A stretch of DNA of 12,812 nt from assembly GCA_002311635.1 (NCBI GenBank), contig DBZJ01000022.1:1-12812 (forward strand), given 5' to 3'. The translations under genes were made by a program, and so were the position numbers. This DNA comes from Syntrophaceae bacterium UBA1163. Its GTDB lineage: Bacteria > Desulfobacterota > BSN033 > UBA1163. Shown here piece after piece: positions 1-7,451 of the stretch (its first letter is position 1; every line of letters starts with the position of its first letter). The notes beneath the pieces are model-generated. The model was not told the DNA's origin, searched no databases, and was given only the letters and a program-made list of their open reading frames with translations.

Positions 1-78
1 ACACAAAGATCATACATTACCGAATATCATTCATTATGGACAGGACAAAGGCATTGAGGTAATATGAATGAAAACATT
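1..78. other. Left-edge sequence, possible 3' end of an upstream gene
   Basis: The second forward frame is open from the left edge to a TGA at 65-67 and reads plausibly as a protein tail ending in DKGIEVI. The third frame is also open, to a TAA at 60-62. With only about 60 bases no gene can be identified. I see no RNA gene or clear promoter here. Confidence 0.2.
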
Positions 79-122
79 AATCCCTCCTCGCCCCCCTTTA
101 GTAAAGGGGGGTTGGGGGATTT
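79..122. repeat. G/C-rich palindromic dispersed-type repeat upstream of argF
   Basis: The core at 91-111 is a perfect inverted repeat: ten bases (six C, then TTTA) mirrored around one central G. The outer arms (aatccctcctcg versus ttgggggatt) extend the pairing imperfectly, so the unit could form a long hairpin. Similar C-run/G-run hairpins around TTTA are common dispersed intergenic repeats in many environmental bacteria; that link is from general knowledge, not from a search. It lies about 50 bp before the argF start, where it could act as a terminator-like or mRNA-stability structure, but there is no following T-run. Confidence 0.7.
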
Positions 123-150
123 GGAAATGTTTTTTGTGAGAAATAATAAT
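121..150 (+). promoter_or_regulatory. Weak sigma70-like promoter candidate for argF operon
   Basis: TTGGAA at 121-126 and AATAAT at 145-150 are separated by 18 bases and lie just upstream of the argF ribosome-binding site. Both boxes deviate from consensus and the region is A/T-rich, so chance occurrence is likely. It is listed because it is the only reasonable -35/-10 pair between the palindrome and the gene. Confidence 0.25.
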
Positions 151-172
151 AGAACAGGGTGAGGGGACTAGC

Positions 173-1105
173 ATGGTGACAGACTTAAAAGGGAGATCCT
201 TAGATAGCCTTTTCCATTTAACCGGGGAGGAAATTGAGCAGATCCTAAAGACGGCGGAGCTATTGAAATCTCAACTGCTCCGCGGAGAGGGACATCCCCT
301 GTTAAAGGGGAAAACGTTGGCAATGATCTTTGAGAAGCCATCCACGCGAACAAGGGTTTCCTTTGAAGTGGGAATGTGGCAACTCGGAGGGTATGCGCTT
401 TATCTGAATGCCAATGATCTGCAATTAGGCCGCGGGGAGACCGTGGCCGATACAGCTCAGGTTCTCTCCCGTTATGTAAACGGGATTATGGCGAGGGTCT
501 TTGCTCATCAGACCATCATCGATCTGGTAAGATATTCCAAAGTGCCGGTGATCAACGGGCTTTCAGACTTCACGCATCCCTGCCAAGGCCTATCTGACCT
601 TTTCACCATCTACGAGAAGAAGGGGCCGCTTTCAGGGTTGAGCCTTGCCTATGTCGGCGACGCCAACAATGTAGCCCACTCCCTGCTCTACGGCTGCTCC
701 AAGGTAGGAATGGATATCACTCTCGGATGTCCGAAAGGATACGAACCTAATCCACGGGTGGTCTCGGAGGCGAAGGAAGAAGGGAAAAGAAGCGGTTGCA
801 AGGTGAAGGTGACGAATGATCCAAAGGAAGCTGTTAGAGGAGCCGATATTGTTTATACGGATGTGTGGACAAGTATGGGCAAGGAAAAGGAGCGCGAAAA
901 AAGGGTGAAAATTTTAAAACCCTACCAGGTCAACGCCAAGCTGGTCAAAGAAGCTAGAGAGGATTATCTTTTCATGCACTGTTTACCGGCCCACCGTGGA
1001 GAAGAGGTGACGGACGAAGTGGCCGATTCGAAAAATAGCGTTATCTTCGACCAGGCAGAGAACAGGCTCCATGCTCAAAAAGCTCTTCTGGCGCTGATTA
1101 TGTAG
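173..1105 (+). CDS. argF: Ornithine carbamoyltransferase
   Basis: Transfers the carbamoyl group from carbamoyl phosphate to ornithine, giving citrulline, in cytoplasmic arginine synthesis. The 310-aa length is normal for anabolic OTC and shorter than most catabolic ArcB proteins. Visible signatures are the carbamoyl-phosphate loop STRTR at residues 57-61, HPCQ at 135-138, the ornithine-binding DVWTSMG at 230-236 (SMG marks OTC rather than aspartate transcarbamoylase), and the catalytic HCLP at 269-272. The ATG at 173 is preceded by GAGGGG at 161-166, a good ribosome-binding site. It is the first gene of a same-strand cluster with pyrC, pyrB and carbamate kinase, 82 bp before the pyrC start. 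A catabolic role with the kinase is possible, but no arginine deiminase is present in the window. Identity is very secure; the anabolic assignment is an inference from length and context. Confidence 0.96.
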   Translation: MVTDLKGRSLDSLFHLTGEEIEQILKTAELLKSQLLRGEGHPLLKGKTLAMIFEKPSTRTRVSFEVGMWQLGGYALYLNANDLQLGRGETVADTAQVLSRYVNGIMARVFAHQTIIDLVRYSKVPVINGLSDFTHPCQGLSDLFTIYEKKGPLSGLSLAYVGDANNVAHSLLYGCSKVGMDITLGCPKGYEPNPRVVSEAKEEGKRSGCKVKVTNDPKEAVRGADIVYTDVWTSMGKEKEREKRVKILKPYQVNAKLVKEAREDYLFMHCLPAHRGEEVTDEVADSKNSVIFDQAENRLHAQKALLALIM

Positions 1106-1187
1106 AGGGTTCAAGAGTCCAAGGGGTCGGGGGGGCAAGGGAAAGCGTAAAATTCATGAAATTGCGCTCGAACCCTTGAGGAAGGCT

Positions 1188-2483
1188 ATGAAATTCTTAA
1201 TCAAAAAGGCAAGCTTGGTCACCGGGGAGTTAGGGGCCCCTCGCGTATCCGATGTCTTGATTGACGACGGGAAAATAAGCGAGATTGCTGAGAATATTAT
1301 AGCTCCGGAGGCTGCGGCAATTGACGCAAGCGGAAGGGTACTTGTACCGGGTTTAGTGGACGCTCACGTCCACTTCAGAGAGCCCGGTCAGGAGTATAAA
1401 GAAGACCTTTACACCGGCTCATCGGCCGCCGCAGCCGGCGGATTCACTACCGCCATCGCAGAACCCAATACAGTTCCTCCGATAGATACGCCTGCGCGGC
1501 TCCGTCGTTTACTGAATATTGCGGAGCAGAAGAGCGTCATTAATTTCTACTCGAAGTCAGCCATCACCAAGGGAACGATGGGCTACAGGCTGACGGATAT
1601 TGCCAAGCTGAAAGAAGCCGGGGCGAGAGCGATTTCTGACGATGGGAATCCCGTTCCCAGCCGGAGGCTGATGCGAAGTGCACTTGTCAAAGGCAAGGAA
1701 TGCGGAATCCTGGTCAGTCCACATTGCGAAGAATCAGCATTCTACCGGCAAAGAGTCCTCTCCTCCTTTCCCCGGATGCCCTATGCTCCACCGGGCGCCA
1801 ATCCTTATACCTCCGAAGCCGGGTTTATCGAGCGAGATATCGAATTGGCCGAAAAAACGGGAGCACGGCTTCACCTTTCACATGTGAGCCTTGCCAGGTC
1901 GGTGGAGATCATTGCCGATGCGAAAAAACGGGGAGTCAATGTGACAGCGGAGGCGACCCCGCAGCATCTTCTGCTGACAGAGAAAATGGCCAAGGAAATC
2001 GGACCGAACGCAAAGGTAAATCCACCGTTAAGATCAGAAGACGATGTAGAGGCTTTGAGGGCAGGGCTTGCGAATGGCACTATTGACATTATTGCGAGCG
2101 ACCATGCTCCACATTCACCTGAAGAGAAGAACCAATCGTGGGATCAAGCTCCCTTCGGCGTGATCGGCCTGGAGACAACGCTGGGTTTGGTCCTGACTTA
2201 TCTGGTGCATCCGGGTATCTTGACATTGAAGCAAGCAATCGAAAAGATGACTGTCACCCCGGCCAAGATTTTTGGACTTGATGTACTGGGAGTGGGTTGC
2301 CTCAGTCCAGGGGTCAAAGCAGACCTGACCCTGATTGATCTGGATCGGAAATGGAAAGTGGACGCCAATAGCTTTTATTCCAAAGGGCGAAATTGTCCCT
2401 TTAACGGCTGGGAGCTTCAAGGAAAAGCAATACTGACAATTGTCGCGGGACGAGTCATAGCAAAGGATGGAGTAGTCATATAA
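1188..2483 (+). CDS. pyrC: Dihydroorotase (type I, metal-dependent amidohydrolase)
   Basis: Catalyses reversible cyclisation of N-carbamoyl-aspartate to dihydroorotate, the third step of pyrimidine synthesis. The ATG at 1188 is chosen over an in-frame TTG at 1176 because GAGGAAGG (1178-1185) sits directly before it; this gives 431 aa, typical of type I enzymes. Metal ligands of the amidohydrolase barrel are visible: DAHVH (H60, H62), H179 in SPHCEE, H232 in LSHVS, and D305 in SDHAPHS. The segment SDDG at 150-153 has Asp where many dihydroorotases have a carboxylated Lys, as known for the Aquifex type I enzyme. That enzyme requires association with aspartate transcarbamoylase for full activity, and pyrB lies 25 bp downstream here. 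All catalytic residues appear intact, so this is probably an active PyrC and not an inactive PyrC-prime paralogue. Confidence 0.96.
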   Translation: MKFLIKKASLVTGELGAPRVSDVLIDDGKISEIAENIIAPEAAAIDASGRVLVPGLVDAHVHFREPGQEYKEDLYTGSSAAAAGGFTTAIAEPNTVPPIDTPARLRRLLNIAEQKSVINFYSKSAITKGTMGYRLTDIAKLKEAGARAISDDGNPVPSRRLMRSALVKGKECGILVSPHCEESAFYRQRVLSSFPRMPYAPPGANPYTSEAGFIERDIELAEKTGARLHLSHVSLARSVEIIADAKKRGVNVTAEATPQHLLLTEKMAKEIGPNAKVNPPLRSEDDVEALRAGLANGTIDIIASDHAPHSPEEKNQSWDQAPFGVIGLETTLGLVLTYLVHPGILTLKQAIEKMTVTPAKIFGLDVLGVGCLSPGVKADLTLIDLDRKWKVDANSFYSKGRNCPFNGWELQGKAILTIVAGRVIAKDGVVI

Positions 2484-2508
2484 TTTTCTTGTTTCAAAGG
2501 AGGGGAAG

Positions 2509-3438
2509 ATGGGTAGCCTTAAAGGAAAGGATATCCTTCATGGAAATCAATTTTCAAAGAGGGATGTCGAAGGGATCATTAGGATTGCATCCGATTTTGA
2601 GAAGGAGCTCAAGAAAAAGGACTCTTTAGCTCTACTGAAAGGGAAGATTCTGGCGACGCTTTTCTTCGAGCCAAGCACCCGGACCCGACTCTCGTTTGAG
2701 ACGGCCATGCAGCGTTTAGGGGGAGGGGTGATCAGCATGGCATCGGCAGAGAGCTCGTCGACGGCGAAAGGTGAAACCGTTGCGGATACAGCCAGGACGG
2801 TCTCCCAGTATGCAGATGCCATCGTCATCCGCCATCCGCGCATCGGATCGGCCAAAGAAGCAGCCGAGGCAGCTCCGATTCCTGTCATCAATGCAGGGGA
2901 TGGGGCAGGGCAGCACCCCACTCAAGCTCTTCTTGATATTTATACCATTCATAAAGAATTGGGCTCTCTCAAGAATTTGAAAGTCTCCATGGTGGGCGAT
3001 TTGAAGAACGGCCGGACGGTCCACGCTTTGGTTGAGCTTTTGTCCCTCTTCCAAACGCGGCTCTATTTTGTCTCTCCCAGCAGTCTCCGGATGCCGGAGG
3101 AAATCGTCTCCAATCTCAAGCAAAAAGGGATTGAGATCGAAGAGACAGAGGATTTCCGGAAAGCAGCTTCTGAAAGCGCTCTCGTTTACATGACGCGGAT
3201 CCAAAAGGAGCGTTTTGAGAATCTTTCCGAATACGAGCGGGTGAAGGGCTATTACGTCATTGATGAAAAATTCCTGAAAGAGCTTAAAAAGAAGATTACC
3301 ATTCTTCACCCGCTTCCGAGAGTGGATGAGATCAGGCCGGAAGTGGATGCCTATCCTGGAGCAGCCTATTTCAGGCAGGTGAAAAACGGTGTCTTTGTCA
3401 GAATGGCTTTGCTCGCCATGATTTTGGGGAAACGATGA
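2509..3438 (+). CDS. pyrB: Aspartate carbamoyltransferase catalytic subunit
   Basis: Condenses carbamoyl phosphate with aspartate to N-carbamoyl-aspartate, the committed step of pyrimidine synthesis. It has 309 aa, the normal catalytic-chain length. Motifs are STRTR at residues 56-60, the mobile-loop STAKGET at 84-90 with the lysine donated to the neighbouring active site, HPTQ at 136-139, YMTRIQ at 227-232 and HPLPR at 267-271. These last two separate it from OTC. The start is firm: AAGGAGGGG at 2497-2505 just precedes the ATG. No pyrI-type regulatory chain follows; the next gene is carbamate kinase after four bases. Together with the adjacent dihydroorotase this fits the ATC-DHO assembly known from Aquifex-like organisms, though physical association is inferred. 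No attenuator or PyrR-type leader is evident in the 25-bp gap upstream. Confidence 0.97.
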   Translation: MGSLKGKDILHGNQFSKRDVEGIIRIASDFEKELKKKDSLALLKGKILATLFFEPSTRTRLSFETAMQRLGGGVISMASAESSSTAKGETVADTARTVSQYADAIVIRHPRIGSAKEAAEAAPIPVINAGDGAGQHPTQALLDIYTIHKELGSLKNLKVSMVGDLKNGRTVHALVELLSLFQTRLYFVSPSSLRMPEEIVSNLKQKGIEIEETEDFRKAASESALVYMTRIQKERFENLSEYERVKGYYVIDEKFLKELKKKITILHPLPRVDEIRPEVDAYPGAAYFRQVKNGVFVRMALLAMILGKR

Positions 3439-3442
3439 TCTG

Positions 3443-4387
3443 ATGAAAAAAATGGTGATCGCCCTCGGGGGCAATGCCATTAAGGAATGGAACCAGAAGG
3501 GTTCCGCAGAGGAGCAGCTTGAGCATTTGAGGAGGAGCTGTTTCCATATGATGAAGATTATTAGAAGAGGGCACCACATTGTTATCACTCATGGGAACGG
3601 GCCTCAGGTAGGAAACCTACTCATTCAACAAGAGAAGAGTGCACGAGAAATCCCTCCACAACCCCTCGATGTTTGCGACGCGATGACTCAAGGCCAGATC
3701 GGGTACATGATCCAGCAGACATTGTTCAACGAGCTGAAAGACGCCGGGATTCATCGTGATGTTGTCACCCTGATCACCCAGGTGATTGTGGATAAAGGGG
3801 ACCCAGGGTTTCAAAATCCCACCAAACCCATCGGCCCTTTCTACAGCAAAATTCAAAAAGAGAAGTATGGGAAGCATCGGGGCCATGTTTTCCAAAAGGT
3901 TGAGATGAAAGGAGAGCGCTATCGAAGGGTTGTGCCGTCCCCCAATCCTTTGCGGATTGTTGAGGCTAAGGTGATAAAGGATCTTTTCGAGTCGGGTGTT
4001 ATCGTGATTGCCTCAGAAGGAGGGGGATTGCCCGTAACCCTTGATGGCCGGGGTCATCTTCACGGTGTCGAGGCCGTGATCGACAAGGATCTGGCTGGAG
4101 AAAAGCTGGCAGAGTCAGTAAGTGCCGATCTTTTGATGATCCTCACTGAAGTTGATCAGGTCTATCTCAATTTTGGGAAAAAAGATCAGAAGGGTCTCAG
4201 GATAGTTCGTCTTGAAGAAGCCAAGAAGCACCTTAGCGAGGGACAATTCCCGCCTGGAAGCATGGGGCCCAAAATAGAGGCCTGCATCCGCTTTGTTGAA
4301 TACGGCGGAGAGAAGGCGATCATCACCTGTCTTGAATGCGCTGACGAGGCCTTGGAGGGAAGGGGAGGAACACAAATCGTCCCTTAA
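3443..4387 (+). CDS. arcC: Carbamate kinase
   Basis: Reversibly transfers phosphate between ATP and carbamate to give carbamoyl phosphate; in fermenters it usually runs toward ATP. The 314-aa protein is a full-length amino-acid-kinase fold: VIALGGNA at residues 5-12, HGNGPQVG at 50-57, RRVVPSPNP at 161-169, DKDL at 214-217, LTEVDQVY at 234-241 and the nucleotide-binding GSMGPK at 272-277. It starts four bases after the pyrB stop, so it is almost certainly translationally coupled; the purine-rich ggggaaacg at the end of pyrB may serve as ribosome-binding site. Its place behind ATCase and OTC suggests it supplies carbamoyl phosphate to, or drains it from, both transferases. Direction cannot be decided from sequence. 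The gene ends four bases from the convergent membrane-protein gene, without a visible intrinsic terminator. Confidence 0.95.
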   Translation: MKKMVIALGGNAIKEWNQKGSAEEQLEHLRRSCFHMMKIIRRGHHIVITHGNGPQVGNLLIQQEKSAREIPPQPLDVCDAMTQGQIGYMIQQTLFNELKDAGIHRDVVTLITQVIVDKGDPGFQNPTKPIGPFYSKIQKEKYGKHRGHVFQKVEMKGERYRRVVPSPNPLRIVEAKVIKDLFESGVIVIASEGGGLPVTLDGRGHLHGVEAVIDKDLAGEKLAESVSADLLMILTEVDQVYLNFGKKDQKGLRIVRLEEAKKHLSEGQFPPGSMGPKIEACIRFVEYGGEKAIITCLECADEALEGRGGTQIVP

Positions 4388-4391
4388 TTCA

Positions 4392-5024
4392 TCAGATCCA
4401 CTTCAATATCCCCAGAAATAAGACGAGACAGATAATGTCGAAAGCATAGATAACGCCCACCGTGGTTATCTTTTTCCGGAAGCTATCCATATCAAACACC
4501 CAGAACGCGACCAGAAAGAAAGGCAAATAGCCGATCAAAAATATCAACCAGGGTGCTCTTACACCCCACCATGAGTAATCCCAGGTCAATGCGCCAACGG
4601 AGTGCAACACCATCTCCACGAGAACGCAAAAGATCGAATTAACGATAGCAAAGGCCAGGCGGTTCGGTAATCCCAGAATTTTGAGCTGTTTGTCCGCAGG
4701 AAGCATTTTCGAGAAGGCGACGCCTGCAATCGCAAACATAAAGCAGATTTCGATGTTCAGCCCGATCAGGATCAGGAAGGAAGTCTTGCCGGGAGCGCCC
4801 CATACAGGCGCGTACTGGGTAAAGTGGAAAACCAGACCATTCCAGATTTCGTTAAACCAGTCCATCCCCCAAAAAGCTAACCCGGCAAACACCAGGCTCC
4901 AGTTGCGTCGTTCAACCTCCGCCGCATAGACGTACACCGTCAGGGCGAACAGAGTGATGAGGTACCATTGGAACAAACTTCCGTCTCGAAGTATTCTTAG
5001 GGCTTCCGTAGCAGCTTGTGTCAT
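4392..5024 (-). CDS. Six-helix membrane protein of unknown function
   Basis: I do not recognise the family. The 210-aa product is strongly hydrophobic with about six predicted membrane helices, near residues 17-35, 42-56, 82-105, 122-145, 155-177 and 187-208. Polar and aromatic clusters between or within helices stand out: DWFNEIWNG at 55-63, a glutamate within NIEICFMF at 90-97, EMVLHSVGALTWDYSWW at 137-153, and FDMDSFRKK near 177-185. Buried E, H, D and N residues may form a ligand or metal site, but this is only suggestive. No signal peptide with a cleavage site is apparent. AAGGAGG stands six bases before the ATG, so the start is firm. The gene follows the zinc-ribbon gene by 116 bp on the same strand and is convergent with carbamate kinase. 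Real gene; function unknown. Confidence 0.82.
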   Translation of the reverse strand: MTQAATEALRILRDGSLFQWYLITLFALTVYVYAAEVERRNWSLVFAGLAFWGMDWFNEIWNGLVFHFTQYAPVWGAPGKTSFLILIGLNIEICFMFAIAGVAFSKMLPADKQLKILGLPNRLAFAIVNSIFCVLVEMVLHSVGALTWDYSWWGVRAPWLIFLIGYLPFFLVAFWVFDMDSFRKKITTVGVIYAFDIICLVLFLGILKWI

Positions 5025-5140
5025 TTTAGACCTCCTTCGTTTGATTGGGTCTATGTTGTGACAGATATCTATGGGCTAAGCAGCGCCAGCTTTCGAGCGT
5101 CCACTTGAACGCTTCAGGCGTGTTGATGTTTTCGCAAGCT

Positions 5141-5467
5141 TCATAGTCCCTCAATTAGCTTGTAATATTCCTTGATTGTACGAAGGGATTCCACCGTGGT
5201 TTGGAACAAGATCCAAGTGAGAGCAAGGATTCCTATGGTGAGTCCGATTTTCCATGCCCGCGTCGTTTGTGGCCGCCACCAAATCAGGGGCAACGCCAGA
5301 GGCCCCACTGAGCAGACTGCGATGATAATAAAGGATTTTCGGAAATACCATTGAATCTTTTTTTCTGCAAAGCGTGGGGGGGTGGAGGCATCCAGAAACT
5401 CACCGCAGTGTCTACACTTTATAGCGGCGTCTTGAATAACTTCAGCGCAGAAGGGACACTTTTTCAT
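5141..5467 (-). CDS. Small zinc-ribbon membrane protein
   Basis: The 108-aa protein opens with a zinc ribbon made of two CxxC knuckles, Cys4/Cys7 and Cys18/Cys21 (CPFC and CRHC), followed by two hydrophobic segments at about residues 45-64 and 72-91 and a short charged tail. Such N-terminal ribbons attached to membrane helices are widespread and usually of unknown role, often in protein or nucleic-acid binding or as an adaptor. The ATG lies six bases beyond the stop of the SPFH gene, so the two are probably cotranscribed; GGAGGG within the last SPFH codons may be the ribosome-binding site, though the spacing is long. The arrangement suggests the ribbon protein works with the SPFH membrane scaffold. 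No enzymatic motif is seen. Confidence 0.82.
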   Translation of the reverse strand: MKKCPFCAEVIQDAAIKCRHCGEFLDASTPPRFAEKKIQWYFRKSFIIIAVCSVGPLALPLIWWRPQTTRAWKIGLTIGILALTWILFQTTVESLRTIKEYYKLIEGL

Positions 5468-5473
5468 TTTTGT

Positions 5474-7357
5474 CTATTTTCCCTCCTGTTTCGGTACTTT
5501 TTGAGAAAGCATTTGAGCTAACCATGCGTTGAACAGGTTGCCCCCCGCTGAAGCATCCCCACCCCCAACCAGAATCTGCGGCACGATCTGAATTTTACCA
5601 GCCGCTATCTCCTGAATGAGTTTGATGATCGCTACATTTTGCTGACCGATGGCCTCTTTCTGGGCATTGTAGGCAGCGGCAACACCGTCGCCCTCAATCT
5701 TACTTTTGTAAGAATTGCCGTCAGCCACCAGTATTGTGGATTCTTTAGTCCCTTGAGCCTGGAGAATCACAGAGCGCCTGATACCGTCAGCTTCCTTAGC
5801 CCTGGCCTCAGCCCTGTCATTATTGATATCGATAGATAATTTTGCATCGATAACATCCTTCTGCTTATCCGCCCGGGACGATTTCTCCATGACCGCAATG
5901 CGTTTTTCCTGAGCGAGTGCCTCCTGGTCATACTGGGCTTGCTGCTGATTGGCAATCTCCTTCTTGGTTTGAGTGTCCAGCAAATCCTTAGGTATATCGA
6001 TATAGGCGATGAGTAAGTTTTGAGCCTCTACGTTGTACTCGGAAAATCTTTCTTTGGCGTGAACCAGCGCTTCGGTCTGTAAGTCCGTCCGGCTCTGGAA
6101 AAAGTCAATCGCTTTCTTCTCGCCGGCTTTATTCCTGAAAGATGAATCAATCAACGGATGTACGATTTGATCAATCAGATTGGCCACGGACCCGAATCTC
6201 GCGATGATGTAGGCCGCATTGCCCGGTTGAATTCGAATCACCATTCGGACATTGACTTCCAGTTGAAAGCCATCTTTGGAAGTCACCTTCAGGGGATCGA
6301 AACTGTACAGGACCCCCGCAGCCTTGGCCTCCGTCGGTTTAATTCCCTTTACCTCCGTCCCGATTCTTCCCTCGGATGCCCAATCGATGGTAACGGCGGA
6401 AGTAGGTACTTGATAAGCTGTGAAAGCAATCGCATTCAGATTGTATTTGCCGGGTGCTATCGGCTCTCTCCAAATGCCGCGGGTGTATTTATCGGTTATC
6501 AGTATTTTCTCAACATCCTCATGGATCGGACCACAGAGTTTTCCTTCCCCGGTAGATCGATCGGGTCCTTCGGGTGCCCTCTCCAGCTCCAACCCCACGT
6601 TGGACCTGATGACTGCCACATATCCCGGAAGGACCTCGGCGACCTCTTCAATTTTAATATCAAATAAGTTCGGATTGATGTAATATATCCCCGGCTGCAG
6701 GGTTTCCAACTGCGGTCCCCGGTATCCTTTGCTGTCGATAAAGAGCTGGCCATTTTGATAAGCTTTGTGGTCTGCTTCGGTACCGTTAACATTCAGGGCC
6801 TTCGGAGCGATGATATAGCCTGTCGGTAAGGGAATACCATCTTTAGCAATGGCGACACCAATGGTATTCTCAGGTATTTTTACTGCAGGGGCTTTGGCAA
6901 TATTGAACAATATCGTATTGATCCGGTAGGTGCCTGGACGCAGAATTCCAACTTGCGGTCCCTTCTTTCCATGGTTGGCTAAGAACACCTCCGCATCTTG
7001 AAATTGATTGCACTCGACTTCGTCGGCTAACACTCTCCCTTTAGGGAGTGCTTCTCCGTCAATCGATTCGACGATACCGATACTGCCGATATCTATCGTT
7101 ACGACCGGAACTTTTCTGAATGACCAGATGATAGGCAGCCTCCAGTAGAGCCCCGGCATCAACGTCTTTGCCTGGACCCCTACTTGCCCATGACGCGCGA
7201 TGATTTGTCCTTCGGGCATTTTTTTGCCTAACATGTTCTTAGTCAGGATGCCGACTTGATAGGCCCTGATCAAACAAAAGCCGCGAAGAAAAAGTATCAG
7301 AGCAATAAAACCACCGACAATTGAAGCAAACCATTCTATCGTTTCTAACATCATCAT
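5474..7357 (-). CDS. SPFH/band-7 (flotillin-like) protein with vault-like repeats
   Basis: This is a membrane-anchored scaffold-type protein of 627 aa. One N-terminal helix (about 8-30) is followed by four tandem units of roughly 75-80 residues. Each unit has an (I/V)G(I/V)...LPxG...I(I/L)A half and a GPQxxxLxPGxYxIN half; the PG landmarks fall at residues 68-69, 141-142, 222-223 and 302-303. An SPFH domain follows at about 320-465, then an alanine/glutamate/lysine-rich coiled-coil at about 465-580 and a flotillin-like tail with VPQILVGGG at 592-600. The repeat-then-SPFH order recalls eukaryotic major vault protein, whose shoulder domain is SPFH-like; the relation here is by pattern only. AGGAGGGG lies seven bases before the first ATG. 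The downstream zinc-ribbon gene is probably in the same transcript. Likely role: an oligomeric membrane platform; the partner is unknown. Confidence 0.9.
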   Translation of the reverse strand: MMMLETIEWFASIVGGFIALILFLRGFCLIRAYQVGILTKNMLGKKMPEGQIIARHGQVGVQAKTLMPGLYWRLPIIWSFRKVPVVTIDIGSIGIVESIDGEALPKGRVLADEVECNQFQDAEVFLANHGKKGPQVGILRPGTYRINTILFNIAKAPAVKIPENTIGVAIAKDGIPLPTGYIIAPKALNVNGTEADHKAYQNGQLFIDSKGYRGPQLETLQPGIYYINPNLFDIKIEEVAEVLPGYVAVIRSNVGLELERAPEGPDRSTGEGKLCGPIHEDVEKILITDKYTRGIWREPIAPGKYNLNAIAFTAYQVPTSAVTIDWASEGRIGTEVKGIKPTEAKAAGVLYSFDPLKVTSKDGFQLEVNVRMVIRIQPGNAAYIIARFGSVANLIDQIVHPLIDSSFRNKAGEKKAIDFFQSRTDLQTEALVHAKERFSEYNVEAQNLLIAYIDIPKDLLDTQTKKEIANQQQAQYDQEALAQEKRIAVMEKSSRADKQKDVIDAKLSIDINNDRAEARAKEADGIRRSVILQAQGTKESTILVADGNSYKSKIEGDGVAAAYNAQKEAIGQQNVAIIKLIQEIAAGKIQIVPQILVGGGDASAGGNLFNAWLAQMLSQKVPKQEGK

Positions 7358-7451
7358 CGTATTTCCCCTCCTTTTTTATTCTCAACACCCTTTGGGTTTA
7401 GGCTGCCTGCTCCAGCGAGATGATAGCCCGACGATTAGATGGCTGCACCAT

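Noticed and set aside
1106..1187. Leader or attenuator between argF and pyrC
   Set aside because: Only a short match (agggttc with gaaccct) could pair, there is no T-run, and no leader peptide or PyrR-like element is recognisable.
2716..3588. Long 290-codon open frame on the - strand across pyrB and the start of the carbamate kinase gene
   Set aside because: It is antisense to two securely identified genes with intact motifs, has a cysteine- and histidine-rich composition typical of shadow frames, and shows no family pattern.
6158..6667. 169-codon + strand frame inside the SPFH gene
   Set aside because: It is antisense to the SPFH coding sequence, whose repeats and domain are intact; composition and context offer no support for a second gene.
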